Shown here piece by piece: positions 17,279 through 26,579 of a stretch of DNA of 47,226 nucleotides. The notes beneath the pieces are model-generated. The model did no database searches and was not told the origin of the DNA. It saw nothing but the letters and a program-made list of their open reading frames with translations. This DNA comes from Gammaproteobacteria bacterium (GTDB lineage: Bacteria; Pseudomonadota; Gammaproteobacteria; Coxiellales; Coxiellaceae). The stretch lies in the NCBI GenBank assembly GCA_030429175.1, contig JAUIDD010000018.1, positions 1-47,226 of the forward strand, written 5' to 3'. Numbering within the stretch: position 1 is the stretch's first letter; each line of letters opens with the position of its first letter. The position numbers and the translations under genes were made by a program.

Positions 17279-18300
17279 TGAATTTCCACCATCGGCGCAT
17301 ACATGGGTTGTCTGCGCTCCACCCAAGCATAAAACGCTAAATAAGCTGCGATCGCGGTCATTACACAATACCCCAACATAAACGCATGCCGCGCTGCAAA
17401 GTAGGCTAATAAAGCAAAAAAGCTATTCAGTAAAACCATCACAAATAATACCTGACGATGACTCATCCCCGATTGATGCAGGCGCTGATAGGCATGCAAT
17501 TTATGCGCTTGATAAAATGCTTCACGTCGTAAAAGACGTCGACATAAAGTTAATGTCGTATCGAAAGTAAATGCAGTGTAAAGAATAAACCAAACGAAAA
17601 TCGATAACCCAGATTCAAAATAACCAAGTAAAGCAAATGGAATAATCAAAAACCCCAGAAAGCTGCTCGCTACATCGCCCATAAAAATTTTGGCTCTAGG
17701 CCAATTCCAGACTAAAAATCCACCAACACCTGCCACCAATGCCCACGCAAGCGTTGCCAATTGATAACCACCTTGCAGCCACAATAAACCACCACCAACA
17801 CCAAAAATAAACAGCGCCTCGAGTGAGGCAATACCATCTGTGCCATCCATAAAGTTATATAGATTGGTTGACCACACAATTCCCAGCACCATCAACATCA
17901 GACCAGCGCGCCCCAGATCAGCAAGCCAACCCTGCCACACTACATCATGCTTAAACCAGTATAAAAATATTACAGCAGCCGCTAGCTGCATCGCAAAACG
18001 AAGCTTCGCTGGCAGACCTTTAACATCATCCCAATACCCCACCAATGCAATAATCGCGCTCGATAATGCCAGCATTTTAGCCATCAATACGGGCAGCCAG
18101 CCAAAGTAAGCAAACACCGCTAGTGACAATAAAAATAACAGTACAAAAACAATACCACCACCGCGTGGTGTTGGCTGCGTGTGCGAAGAGCGGTGATTTG
18201 GATGGTCCAATAGGTCTTTTTTTAACGCGTAGCGCCGAAACGTACCTGTTAACACAATAGACAATAAGAAAATAATAGATAGGATCGCGATAATCGGCAC
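17275..18300 (-). CDS. WecA/WbpL-type undecaprenyl-phosphate sugar-1-phosphate transferase
   Basis: Polytopic inner-membrane enzyme that starts glycan assembly by moving an N-acetylaminosugar-1-phosphate to undecaprenyl phosphate. The 341 residues contain DHPNHRSSHTQPTPRGGG near residues 34-51, a typical MraY/WecA/WbpL family N-terminus. NLYNFMDGTDGIA (about 147-159) holds the catalytic aspartates and GDVASSFLGF is the next conserved loop. About ten membrane segments are visible. The start is GTG with an excellent AAGGAG six bases away. It is the first gene of the minus-strand block ending with galU, and a dehydratase follows with a 4-base overlap, so the likely substrate is UDP-FucNAc or UDP-QuiNAc. 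Confidence 0.92.
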   Translation of the reverse strand: MPIIAILSIIFLLSIVLTGTFRRYALKKDLLDHPNHRSSHTQPTPRGGGIVFVLLFLLSLAVFAYFGWLPVLMAKMLALSSAIIALVGYWDDVKGLPAKLRFAMQLAAAVIFLYWFKHDVVWQGWLADLGRAGLMLMVLGIVWSTNLYNFMDGTDGIASLEALFIFGVGGGLLWLQGGYQLATLAWALVAGVGGFLVWNWPRAKIFMGDVASSFLGFLIIPFALLGYFESGLSIFVWFILYTAFTFDTTLTLCRRLLRREAFYQAHKLHAYQRLHQSGMSHRQVLFVMVLLNSFFALLAYFAARHAFMLGYCVMTAIAAYLAFYAWVERRQPMYAPMVEIQ

Positions 18301-18621
18301 AAAAAACTCCTTTTACAGACTGGCATACAGTATATATAACTTAATCCGTTTACTAAAGCGTAAAATATGGTAACTATTTAGCCCTCATCATATTCTGTTT
18401 ATTTATAGACTAGTTTTAACGATAAGTCTCTTTGCGCTGCTCATGTATTATGTATACACTCCACTGCTCATTCGAATTATCGCTAAAACGAGCCTCATAA
18501 CTAAACAGCAAGGTATGCGTATACATCTGCGTTGAATAGTTACAAAATATGTACGCTTGAACCTATATCGATCGCATCTAAACTATTGTAAAATTGCGGA
18601 CTTACCGAAATAAGGAATATT
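18301..18621. other. 321-base divergent intergenic region
   Basis: This gap separates the wbpL-like operon (minus) from the dehydrogenase operon (plus) and must hold promoters for both. For the plus side TAAAAT at 18589-18594 could be a -10 box, without a clear -35, and AAGGA lies 6 bases before the ATG. For the minus side only the Shine-Dalgarno sequence is clear. I see no RNA gene, long palindrome or open frame of note. Confidence 0.5.
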
Positions 18622-19908
18622 ATGAGTTCATCACGAAAAATTGCCGTTATTGGCTTGGGCTATGTTGGTCTGCCGGTTGCCTGTGCGTTTGCGCGACTCG
18701 ATAAAACCATTGCTTTTGATAAGAGCAGCAAACGCATTGCTGAGCTTAAAAGTGGCTGTGACCATACAGGAGAGAGTGAGCCTTCTGATTTGGCCAATCC
18801 AAACTTGATATTAACCGATCAGCTTGAAGATCTGGCGGATGCTGACTTTTATATCATCGCCGTACCCACACCTGTTAATGAGCTCAAACAACCTGATTTA
18901 ACGTTATTGATCAAAGCCACTGAGATGATTGGTACCGTATTAAAGCCAGGTGATATTGTCGTGTATGAGTCAACCGTCTACCCAGGCGCCACAGAGGATG
19001 ATTGTGTGCCTGTATTAGAACAGGTCTCTTGTCTGAAGTGTGGTGAGGAGTTTAGTGTGGGCTATTCACCTGAACGTATTAATCCAGGTGACAAAGAACA
19101 TCGACTCGAAACCATTACTAAAGTCGTCTCAGGACTTGATGCACAAACACTTGAAATTGTTGCCACCACTTACGAAAAAATTATTACTGCCGGCGTCCAC
19201 CGTGCCCCGAGCATTAAAGCTGCCGAAGCAGCAAAAGTAATCGAGAATACCCAACGCGATTTAAATATTGCTTTGATGAATGAACTGTCGTTAATCTTCG
19301 ATAAAATGAATATTGATACCCTGGATGTAATCAATGCTGCCAGCACCAAATGGAATTTTTTACCGTTTAAACCAGGTCTCGTTGGTGGTCACTGCATTGG
19401 TGTTGACCCTTATTATCTAACCCATCAGGCACAACGCTTTGGTTATCAACCACAAGTGATCTTATCGGGTAGGCGCATTAACGATTCTATGGGCCAATAT
19501 ATTGCGCAGCAAACGATTAAACAACTGATTAAATCAGATGCCCCCATTAAAGGCGCGCGCGTTGCCATACTGGGCATGACCTTTAAAGAAAACTGTCCGG
19601 ATATTCGTAATTCAAAAGTGATTGATATTATTCGTGAGCTGCAAAGTTATGGCATCAACTGTATTGCTCATGGTGCGCGTGCTGATAAACAAGAAGTCAA
19701 AGATACCTATAACATTGATCTTGTTGAATGGGATCAAGTTTGTGACCTCAATGCGATGATACTTGCCGTACCACATAAAGAATATTTTGAATTTGATGTG
19801 CTCACATTAAAAAATAAGTTTGCAACCCAACCAATTATGGTCGATGTCAAATCAGTCTTAAATAAACAAGCCCTAGAAGACGCTGGCTTTAGTGTGTGGA
19901 GATTATAA
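18622..19908 (+). CDS. tviB: UDP-N-acetyl-hexosamine 6-dehydrogenase, TviB/WbpO type
   Basis: Oxidises a UDP-HexNAc (GlcNAc or GalNAc) at C6 to the uronic acid with two NAD+. The 428 residues begin with the Rossmann motif IGLGYVGLPVA. The central helix AAEAAKVIENTQRDLNIALMNEL and the catalytic cysteine in KPGLVGGHCIGVDPYYL (about residue 258) are both present, then the C-terminal UDP-binding domain (ILGMTFKENCPDIRNSK). An N-terminal Pro-less insertion and the EFSVGYSPERINPGD segment fit the Vi-antigen TviB/WbpO branch rather than UDP-glucose dehydrogenase. The ATG has AAGGA upstream. The next epimerase gene begins directly after the stop codon, so the two act in sequence. Confidence 0.9.
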   Translation: MSSSRKIAVIGLGYVGLPVACAFARLDKTIAFDKSSKRIAELKSGCDHTGESEPSDLANPNLILTDQLEDLADADFYIIAVPTPVNELKQPDLTLLIKATEMIGTVLKPGDIVVYESTVYPGATEDDCVPVLEQVSCLKCGEEFSVGYSPERINPGDKEHRLETITKVVSGLDAQTLEIVATTYEKIITAGVHRAPSIKAAEAAKVIENTQRDLNIALMNELSLIFDKMNIDTLDVINAASTKWNFLPFKPGLVGGHCIGVDPYYLTHQAQRFGYQPQVILSGRRINDSMGQYIAQQTIKQLIKSDAPIKGARVAILGMTFKENCPDIRNSKVIDIIRELQSYGINCIAHGARADKQEVKDTYNIDLVEWDQVCDLNAMILAVPHKEYFEFDVLTLKNKFATQPIMVDVKSVLNKQALEDAGFSVWRL

Positions 19909-20943
19909 ATGAAGATTTTAGTAACAGGTGCTGCAGGCTTTGTTGGTTACCACCTTGCGCAACAACTGTGTCAGCGTGGTGATACCGTTATTGGTATCGA
20001 TAATATGAATGACTATTATGATGTGCGTCTTAAGTATGCGCGCTTAGACCAGCTCAAATCACAACCGAATTTTACTTTTATTAAAATGGATATTGCTGAT
20101 AGTGAGGCTATAGCAGATTTATTTAAGCGCGAACAATTTGATAAAGTGGTGAATCTTGCCGCCCAAGCTGGCGTGCGTTATTCACTTGAAAACCCGCTTG
20201 CTTACATGCATTCAAATATTATCGGCTTCTGCAATATTTTAGAGGGCTGCCGTCATAACAACGTCAAGCATTTAGTGTATGCTTCATCAAGCTCAGTGTA
20301 TGGCGCCAATACCAAATACCCATTATCCGAAAACGATAACATCGACCACCCCGTCGCACTCTATGCAGCAAGCAAAAAATCAAACGAAGCGATGGCACAC
20401 GCCTATGCGCATTTATTCAAATTATCTTGTACGGGCCTGCGATTTTTTACCGTTTATGGTCCATGGGGTCGCCCCGATATGGCGTTATTTAAATTCACCA
20501 AAAATATTCTCGAAGACAAGCCGATCGATGTCTATAACTATGGCGATATGCAACGCGACTTTACTTATATCGATGACATCATCAATGGTGTGATACATGC
20601 AATCGATACCATCGCTACGCCTAACCCTGATTGGTCTGGCGAAAACCCTGACCCCGCCACCAGCTACGCACCTTGGCGCGTCTATAATATCGGTAATGGC
20701 AACTCCGTTAAACTGATGGACTTCATCCATGCGCTCGAGAAAAAACTCGGCAAAAAAGCACAAATGAATATGCTACCGATGCAACAAGGTGACGTCCCGA
20801 AAACCAATGCCGATACCTCAAACCTCGAACATGACCTTGGCTATAAACCTAAAGTTGATATCGAAAGCGGAATTGATGCGTTTGTGCAGTGGTATTTAGA
20901 ATTCTTTGTTAACCAACTTCAAGATAAAGTTATGACTTCTTGA
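19909..20943 (+). CDS. UDP-uronate C4/C5 epimerase, CapI/LpsL type
   Basis: Extended SDR of 344 residues acting on a UDP-uronic acid, most likely interconverting gluco and galacto forms. The motif [12 protein letters not shown] is at residues 6-17; the catalytic region shows SSSSVYG and YAASKKSNE (Tyr-x-x-x-Lys), and the substrate region has [15 protein letters not shown], a mark of the UDP-glucuronate 4-epimerase family (CapI, LpsL, WbnF). It directly follows the dehydrogenase with no gap. Whether the substrate is UDP-GlcA or an N-acetylated uronate such as UDP-GlcNAcA cannot be told from sequence; the partner enzyme suggests the latter. Its last 25 bases overlap the convergent phosphoesterase gene. 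Confidence 0.9.
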   Translation: MKILVTGAAGFVGYHLAQQLCQRGDTVIGIDNMNDYYDVRLKYARLDQLKSQPNFTFIKMDIADSEAIADLFKREQFDKVVNLAAQAGVRYSLENPLAYMHSNIIGFCNILEGCRHNNVKHLVYASSSSVYGANTKYPLSENDNIDHPVALYAASKKSNEAMAHAYAHLFKLSCTGLRFFTVYGPWGRPDMALFKFTKNILEDKPIDVYNYGDMQRDFTYIDDIINGVIHAIDTIATPNPDWSGENPDPATSYAPWRVYNIGNGNSVKLMDFIHALEKKLGKKAQMNMLPMQQGDVPKTNADTSNLEHDLGYKPKVDIESGIDAFVQWYLEFFVNQLQDKVMTS

Positions 20944-21731
20944 ATTTGTGGCTCCAGATATTCAGCCACACCAACTTTAATCGTTAGATTATCGAGAGGC
21001 TTGCCAGTTGCGCTGGCATGCGTATGGCCACAAAGCACCAAGAGATCAATATTTTTATGCTGCTTTGCAAAATCAGTTAACACATCACCCGTGGCTTTCG
21101 ATGCAAAAAATGGCAAGAAATCATCACCACTCACCTTACCTTGATAAAGGCAAAGATCTGGATATGGTGGCACATGCGTTATCACAATGATTTTTTTTAC
21201 CTTAGGATCAACTGCACAACTCATTAAGCCACTTTCTAATAGATGTGCATCCTGATCTGCAAAATACTGCATCTTTTCAAGCAAAGCATACTTTCCTAAT
21301 AACTTACTTTGAAATAAATCATCAATCAAACGGCTATCACAAAGCGATACCCGACTATTTGCATAGTCTCCATAACGCCCATCGGCCCAACCATCTACGC
21401 CAAGCAACACAATATCTTCTGCCAAATATTGCACCCCCGCTGCAGGCAACCAGTAAAGATAGTCATTTTCTTTAGTTAACTTTTCTAACATCATCTTTAC
21501 ATTCATCACATGATCTCGATAATAATCATGATTACCTAAAACAAAATATATAGGTATTTGTAATGTATCAGCCATCTCAATCAAAATATTGCATACCGAA
21601 GGTGCTTCAGCTATATCACCTGTTATAATTATTTTATTGGCTAATTTACTTTCAATCTCTTTATAAAAATACATACGATCTTCTTTTTCGAGAAAATTTA
21701 AATGTATATCTGTCAGCCATAGTAGCTTCAT
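20919..21731 (-). CDS. calcineurin-like metallophosphoesterase
   Basis: A 270-residue protein with the full dimetal phosphoesterase signature: D8-x-H10 (TDIH), GD at 38-39 (ITGDIAE), GNHD at 66-69, a THVPP histidine near 190 and GHTHA near 240. No signal peptide, so cytoplasmic. Substrates of this superfamily include phosphoproteins, cyclic nucleotides, nucleic acids and nucleotides; nothing visible narrows this down. It is the third gene of a tight operon, its ATG only one base after the stop of the nucleotidyltransferase, so it is translationally coupled and probably acts on the product or target of that enzyme. Its end overlaps the convergent epimerase gene by 25 bases. Confidence 0.88.
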   Translation of the reverse strand: MKLLWLTDIHLNFLEKEDRMYFYKEIESKLANKIIITGDIAEAPSVCNILIEMADTLQIPIYFVLGNHDYYRDHVMNVKMMLEKLTKENDYLYWLPAAGVQYLAEDIVLLGVDGWADGRYGDYANSRVSLCDSRLIDDLFQSKLLGKYALLEKMQYFADQDAHLLESGLMSCAVDPKVKKIIVITHVPPYPDLCLYQGKVSGDDFLPFFASKATGDVLTDFAKQHKNIDLLVLCGHTHASATGKPLDNLTIKVGVAEYLEPQIQEVITLS

Positions 21732-21732
21732 A

Positions 21733-22449
21733 CTACATCCCTACATACTGAGCAATTTCTTTTACCTTTGACAGTAAGATATCTAATCGATCATTCATTA
21801 CATTTCCATACTGCAACAGATGACCCGGTAAAGCATCATGAAAATAGCGACTTTCATACATATGGCTAAAAGAATCAGCTAAATATTTTCGAACACCGCT
21901 ATCAGCTTGATCAAGCTCCCAAATTAATTCAATTCTACCATCAATAACAGAAATAATATCCTCGAAATCATGACTTGCAAAATAATCAGAGCCACCTCGT
22001 GTTTTAAACGCTTCTAATTTAGTAGCTAAAAAATAAGGAGATGTAACTATTTTAATTTGAATCTCATCTGAAATCTGAAAATATTGTGCATTTTGAACCG
22101 CTGCCTTATACCATCGATTACTAAACCCGAGTATTTTCAGATCTGTTGGCATCACATCTAAAATAACATCATCATAACGCCAGCGACATATCACACTATC
22201 TTGCATAGATTTCTTAAAACCACATGTCTTAATTTTTTCTTCAAATTGATGGTATGCCTTAAGTGATATTACATCCACAATACAATCAACATCCAATGTA
22301 TAGCGCACATCTGGAGTAGCAGTATTTGTAATGAACAAGGCAGTTGTACAACCACCCAAAAATACAACTTCATCACATAACCGACCTAACCGATCAGCAA
22401 CAAACTGCAACATCCTAAGGTTATTTAACTTAACTGAATTTTTTTTCAT
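21733..22449 (-). CDS. nucleotidyltransferase-fold protein, AbiEii-like
   Basis: A 238-residue member of the minimal nucleotidyltransferase superfamily. The Gly-Gly motif is in FLGGCTTALF (residues 30-39), the paired carboxylates in TLDVDCIVD (D53 and D55) and a third in VILDVMPTD (D98); all needed for metal-dependent transfer of a nucleotide. TKLEAFKTRGGSDYFASHDFEDI, typical of AbiEii/AbiGii-like proteins, follows. It overlaps the upstream winged-helix gene by 20 bases, the usual layout of AbiEi-AbiEii type toxin-antitoxin pairs, in which the nucleotidyltransferase is the toxin. The start is ATG with no strong ribosome-binding site, in line with translational coupling. Toxin activity is inferred. 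Confidence 0.8.
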   Translation of the reverse strand: MKKNSVKLNNLRMLQFVADRLGRLCDEVVFLGGCTTALFITNTATPDVRYTLDVDCIVDVISLKAYHQFEEKIKTCGFKKSMQDSVICRWRYDDVILDVMPTDLKILGFSNRWYKAAVQNAQYFQISDEIQIKIVTSPYFLATKLEAFKTRGGSDYFASHDFEDIISVIDGRIELIWELDQADSGVRKYLADSFSHMYESRYFHDALPGHLLQYGNVMNDRLDILLSKVKEIAQYVGM

Positions 22450-22969
22450 TTTTATTTAATCTTTGCTTTAGAAGCTTAATAGCCATATTACGCTCCCGTG
22501 GTTTTCCAGATCTTATTGAATCAACCAATACGAGCAGCTCATAAAAATTCTGATCTGGTGACTTGCGTAATGCTTTGGGTACAGCTGGATGTAGTGGGTC
22601 TAACGCCACACCACTCGACTCACCTGTTGCATCTGGCCATACTGGCACAAGGCCATCACCGACAGCAATTTTATCGTGAAACAATGGCGCGCCAACTGCT
22701 GTTGGCACACCTCGGGTATATGCACCTAGTTTTGCCGGTACTAAATATTTAACACTACTTATAAAAAACTCTTCTGCAGCGGCTAAGATTGGCAGATATT
22801 GTGAATTTTTTAGCTTTCTCAATAGTCCCGCATACACTAACCGCTTCAACCCCTCATTAGTCTCTGACAAGCTGATACATAACGCACTTGCTAATTCACG
22901 TTGCGACCAAACCTTGCGAGGATTAGCAAGCAGCTTCAATAAGATAATACAGTCTTGTTGTTTTAACAT
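22430..22969 (-). CDS. winged-helix DNA-binding protein, AbiEi-like antitoxin/regulator
   Basis: A 179-residue protein. Residues about 8-60 form a winged helix-turn-helix (LKLLANPRKVWSQRELASAL, then SLSETNEGLKRLVYAGLLRKL), as in MarR-like and AbiEi-type regulators. The C-terminal part is less conserved and ends in a basic stretch. The ATG is preceded by GGGAG at 8 bases. As first gene of the three-gene operon behind a perfect palindrome it probably represses its own promoter and may neutralise the downstream nucleotidyltransferase. Family assignment beyond the winged helix is tentative. Confidence 0.75.
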   Translation of the reverse strand: MLKQQDCIILLKLLANPRKVWSQRELASALCISLSETNEGLKRLVYAGLLRKLKNSQYLPILAAAEEFFISSVKYLVPAKLGAYTRGVPTAVGAPLFHDKIAVGDGLVPVWPDATGESSGVALDPLHPAVPKALRKSPDQNFYELLVLVDSIRSGKPRERNMAIKLLKQRLNKNEKKFS

Positions 22970-23008
22970 AATCTATGCTCCCGTGGATATACCGTAATAA
23001 TAGCATAG

Positions 23009-23034
23009 TGTTCGCTGTTCGCGAACAGCGAACA
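23009..23034. promoter_or_regulatory. 26-bp perfect palindrome, operator of the HTH-nucleotidyltransferase-phosphoesterase operon
   Basis: The left half TGTTCGCTGTTCG is followed without spacer by its exact reverse complement. Each half contains two TGTTCGC-like 7-mers in tandem, so up to four subunit contacts are possible. It is 40 bases upstream of the winged-helix ATG and overlaps weak TATTAT -10 candidates on both sides (22997-23002 and 23034-23039, minus strand), as expected for autorepression. Confidence 0.7.
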
Positions 23035-23114
23035 TAATAGCTTGAACACACTTATTACGAATGAATGATTACCTATTGATTTTTAACCCTTTTCTGTTAT
23101 TCTACCAATAGTTA

Positions 23115-23139
23115 GGCGTTGTTGAATAAATCAGATTTT
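23115..23139 (+). repeat. orphan IS903-like terminal repeat
   Basis: GGCGTTGTTGAATAAATCAG followed by ATTTT closely matches, from memory, the 18-bp terminal inverted repeat of IS903-type IS5-family elements (GGCTTTGTTGAATAAATC). There is no transposase nearby and no partner repeat in the window, so it is a solo end left by deletion. It lies in the gap between the glycosyltransferase stop codon and the operator of the three-gene module. Confidence 0.45.
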
Positions 23140-23153
23140 GCAAGCAATAAGAG

Positions 23154-24287
23154 TCAAATCAATAAGTTACGATATACCTTCAAATGCTGCTCAATGATAA
23201 TATGGGTGCTAAATAACGTTATGGCTCGTGCTCGAGACGCTTTTCCCATTTCTAAGCGCAACTCTTGGTTTTCGATAAGTTTGCGTAGTGCAGCAGCTAA
23301 AGATTCAAATTGTTTTATCGGAACAACAAACCCATTTTTATCTTTTTCAACTGTATCTTTACAGCCCGGTGCGTTTGTCGTCACAACTGGAAGTCCTGCA
23401 GCTAATGCCTCTAATAAAGCCTTAGGCATACCTTCACGATACGATGGCAAACAGGCAATATGCGCCTGTTCAAATATCGGAACCATATCATCACACCAAC
23501 CCCAATGCTCAATAACACCCTCATCCACCCATTGCTTTAATGTATTAGCTGGAATCGATGCAGGATTAATCGGATCAACATCTCCTATCAACACAAATCG
23601 TGCATCACATTGCGCTTTCAATTGACGTGCTGCTTCAACAAACTCACCCACGCCTTTATCCCACAATAATCGCGCTGGCAGCACTATAATCGGTGGCACG
23701 TCTTGTAGCTTAATAACAGGTTTATATGCATCGATATCAACACCCGAACCGCGAATCAACAGACACTGATCAGACTTCACAAGCCGATGCTTTAAAAACA
23801 AAGCTTGATCATCTTCGTTTTGGAAGGCAACCTGTAAACACTTTCGGTGTAACCCAATACGATAGCCTACTTGTAATACCGCACGCACAATCGACGCTTT
23901 AAGTTTCTGACTGATAAATAAGTAACCCAAACCTGGGATGGTATTCAGCACCGCAATCTTCGGCATAAAACGTGTAACCAAACAACCATATAATACCGAC
24001 TTCTTACAGGTATGATGCACGATATCAGGTGATAATCGACGGTATAACTTAGCTAACTGTATTAGCGGCTTCAACTCTGTAATCGGGTTAATTGAGTTAC
24101 GATTAAAATCGATATGATGATAAGTTAATTTATCTTGATGCTGTAATAACATACCAAGCTTATAATAAGTCGCCACGTGTACTTCGTAACCAGCATCAAC
24201 CGCACCTAAAATAATCGGCAGACGATGTGAGTATAAAAACTCGATGTTGTTAATTACAAATAAAATTTTAGTTGACTTCAAAATCAT
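23154..24287 (-). CDS. GT4-family glycosyltransferase
   Basis: Retaining GT-B glycosyltransferase of 377 residues. The N-terminal acceptor domain begins ILFVINNIEFLYSHRLPIILGA, a form seen in the PglA/WbpH-like branch that adds a HexNAc to a lipid-linked sugar. The C-terminal donor domain has LPARLLWDKGVGEFVEAARQL and the nucleotide-sugar motif PSYREGMPKALLEALAAGLPVVTT (E-x7-E). It is likely a cytoplasmic-face enzyme that adds the second sugar in this locus. It is a single gene on the minus strand, diverging from the methyltransferase at 24368; its ATG lacks a strong ribosome-binding site. Confidence 0.88.
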   Translation of the reverse strand: MILKSTKILFVINNIEFLYSHRLPIILGAVDAGYEVHVATYYKLGMLLQHQDKLTYHHIDFNRNSINPITELKPLIQLAKLYRRLSPDIVHHTCKKSVLYGCLVTRFMPKIAVLNTIPGLGYLFISQKLKASIVRAVLQVGYRIGLHRKCLQVAFQNEDDQALFLKHRLVKSDQCLLIRGSGVDIDAYKPVIKLQDVPPIIVLPARLLWDKGVGEFVEAARQLKAQCDARFVLIGDVDPINPASIPANTLKQWVDEGVIEHWGWCDDMVPIFEQAHIACLPSYREGMPKALLEALAAGLPVVTTNAPGCKDTVEKDKNGFVVPIKQFESLAAALRKLIENQELRLEMGKASRARAITLFSTHIIIEQHLKVYRNLLI

Positions 24288-24367
24288 GGTCAGATCATAC
24301 GCAAAAGGCTTGTTATATTCAATTCATTTACGTTAGAATCGATGCACTCTTGAAAAGGATTTAACTG

Positions 24368-24991
24368 ATGCAAAATGAAAAGCTCAACATCGTGCATAAA
24401 ATGCTCAAAGTGCCAGCGCTGTATCTACTCTTACAAAAAATGCTTAATAAAAAAAATGCCGATACATTTATCTTTAATGATGTCTGCAACATCAAACCCT
24501 CTGACAGAATACTAGATTTTGGCTGTGGTGCTGCACGCTATCGACACCATATTAATACGCAACAGTATGTGGGGATTGATTTTAATGAAGCACACATCAA
24601 ATTGGCACAGCAACTGTATCCGAATGATACTTTTATTTGCGCTAATATTGCCGACATGAATGAATCACTTGGCTTGTTTGATAAAATCATTATGATTGGC
24701 ATACTACACCACATTTCAGACCAAGAAGCCAAGTCAGTGCTGCAGGCATGTAAACGCTTATTGAAACCGAATGGCAAAATCTATGCCAGAGACCCCGTAT
24801 TTGAAAAGCATCAGCACCCTATTGCACGACTGATTGCAAAGTTAGACCAAGGAAATCACGTGCGTTATACCGATGCATATTGTCAGCTTGGAAGTGAATA
24901 TTTTGATAATATTAAAACATACATCAAACGAGATTCATTACGCGTACCTAATTCACATCTTTTTATGACACTGACAAATCACGCAGCTTAA
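24368..24991 (+). CDS. class I SAM-dependent methyltransferase
   Basis: A 207-residue protein with a Rossmann methyltransferase core: motif I ILDFGCGAARYRHHI (about 42-56), the acidic motif II (YVGIDFNEAHI), and a post-I stretch IIMIGILHHISDQEAKSVLQ, then LLKPNGKIYARDP. It resembles methyltransferase_11-type enzymes that work in polysaccharide or small-molecule pathways; substrate unknown, with sugar O-methylation a natural guess from location. The ATG has AAGGA eight bases upstream. It overlaps the convergent membrane glycosyltransferase by 29 bases. Confidence 0.85.
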   Translation: MQNEKLNIVHKMLKVPALYLLLQKMLNKKNADTFIFNDVCNIKPSDRILDFGCGAARYRHHINTQQYVGIDFNEAHIKLAQQLYPNDTFICANIADMNESLGLFDKIIMIGILHHISDQEAKSVLQACKRLLKPNGKIYARDPVFEKHQHPIARLIAKLDQGNHVRYTDAYCQLGSEYFDNIKTYIKRDSLRVPNSHLFMTLTNHAA

Positions 24992-26579
24992 ACTGATCCG
25001 CTAAAATTGCGACATGTTGTCCAACATTATAGAGCTCTTTTTTAAAATGTGCATCATAATGCAATTGACTATTTGAATGATAACTCAAATGCGCATCGCC
25101 AGTTTTTTTATTGTAAGTCAGATAAGATGGCACACTCAAAAAAACAATATTTGACTTATCGTTAATAATACTGTGTAAATAAAGCTTAGCTTGAGCACGA
25201 TCTTGTGCCAACTCATCAAATTGCCCCCCTGAGGGTAACACCCAATACACAGATTGATTTATTTCAGGATGCTGAAACTCTTTATAGAAGTCTCCCATAA
25301 ATAATGACATATAAGGGCCACCTGCCATTAATAATTTGGCATTATATTCACGCATAGCTGCATGCATACGAGTGATCATACGCTGTGGAAACATATAGCG
25401 ATCAGAAAATAAAGCAAACTTTGCAATATGCATTTCAGCAAAAAATGCTACCATAATACAGCCAATAGTAGCAGCAAGAAATAAGTAACGATTTGTGATT
25501 TTTTCAACAAAAGCACAAAAACCATCTCTTACCAAAAATACGAATGCATAAATCACAAAAAACATACATATACCACCGGTATATGGTTCTCCCCAACTCA
25601 TCCATAACACCACAAACGAAGCCACTAAAGTAGCAATCGCATGTAATTCATAATCTTTGAAATCTTTACGAATGAGCTTAACTACAGACAAATAACAGCC
25701 ATAGAAAAACAATACAATACTTGGTGCAAAAAATACGATATTTGACAGTAATACAACCTTAGACTTGTAATGCAAAAAGGCGCCATGAAAATGTTTTGCA
25801 AATGGTGCTGCTTGATTTGCACGCATCAGCTGATTATGCAAAACTTCCCATGATCTTGGCATATGATGCCAATAATAAAATAATATTACTAAGACAGGTA
25901 AAATGCCGCCTAATAAAAATAGTAAAAATCCTTGGCTAATACGTTTTTGATATAATAAATAACAATTTACCGCTAAAATCATCAACCCAATCGAAACAAA
26001 TTGCGGATGCAGCACTGGCATCATCGCAAGTGAAAGCCCACAAAAGAATGCCACTATTCGCCTGGGATTTTCTCGCCATTTATAAAATAAAAACAAGTGT
26101 AGTGCAAAAAAGAACACCACTATGGTTTCTGGGCGGTTGTTTATCCATGTTTGAGCAAGTAAGCTTGTGCTCAAAAAAATCAAAAATAAAATCTGACGTG
26201 TGAATACATATGACCCTATACGCTGTATATTTTTGAATACTAGCAATAATGAACCTACAAAAAATAATGCGATAGGGACACGGTATGTATAGAAATTTAA
26301 TGGTAAGTGGATTAGTTTAACCACCATCCAATACAGGCCTGACTCAATAAATGACGTAGTCGGCATATTATAATAAACATACTCAAAACCACCTGGGCCC
26401 ACTGGCATTGCCATATGGCCATTCGCAACAAAACTCACTGCTGGCAAACCATAACTAATATCATCGGTATTAGGGATAATAATATAGAGCAAAATGGGGA
26501 TTGTGATAAGCCAACAGCTAAAGATAATATTACGTAACAGATATGACCTATTCGACGCTATCGAAATGTTGTTCAACAT
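24963..26579 (-). CDS. polytopic membrane protein, GT-C (PMT/GT39-like) glycosyltransferase
   Basis: The frame is open from 26669, but the 5' part lies inside gtrB; I favour the ATG at 26579, giving 538 residues that begin MLNNISIASNRS. About ten to twelve hydrophobic segments follow. The first periplasmic loop after segment one contains acidic residues (IIIPNTDDISYGL), as in GT-C enzymes that use polyprenyl-phosphate sugars, and WINNRPETIVVFF lies further in. A C-terminal soluble periplasmic domain starts around residue 390. Coupling to a gtrB-like gene supports use of an undecaprenyl-phosphate sugar donor for periplasmic glycan modification. The exact reaction is unknown. Confidence 0.7.
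   Translation of the reverse strand: MLNNISIASNRSYLLRNIIFSCWLITIPILLYIIIPNTDDISYGLPAVSFVANGHMAMPVGPGGFEYVYYNMPTTSFIESGLYWMVVKLIHLPLNFYTYRVPIALFFVGSLLLVFKNIQRIGSYVFTRQILFLIFLSTSLLAQTWINNRPETIVVFFFALHLFLFYKWRENPRRIVAFFCGLSLAMMPVLHPQFVSIGLMILAVNCYLLYQKRISQGFLLFLLGGILPVLVILFYYWHHMPRSWEVLHNQLMRANQAAPFAKHFHGAFLHYKSKVVLLSNIVFFAPSIVLFFYGCYLSVVKLIRKDFKDYELHAIATLVASFVVLWMSWGEPYTGGICMFFVIYAFVFLVRDGFCAFVEKITNRYLFLAATIGCIMVAFFAEMHIAKFALFSDRYMFPQRMITRMHAAMREYNAKLLMAGGPYMSLFMGDFYKEFQHPEINQSVYWVLPSGGQFDELAQDRAQAKLYLHSIINDKSNIVFLSVPSYLTYNKKTGDAHLSYHSNSQLHYDAHFKKELYNVGQHVAILADQFKLRDLSVS

Noticed and set aside
15437-17368. Longer WbpM-type protein starting at 17368
   Set aside because: The additional 30 residues lie in the end of the WbpL-like gene in another frame and do not look like a membrane N-terminus; the ATGA junction at 17278 is the natural start.
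22488-22996. Repeated GCTCCCGTGG at about 22490 and 22979 as a regulatory repeat
   Set aside because: One copy is just the Shine-Dalgarno region of the winged-helix gene, the other is inside its coding sequence; a 10-base match is likely chance.
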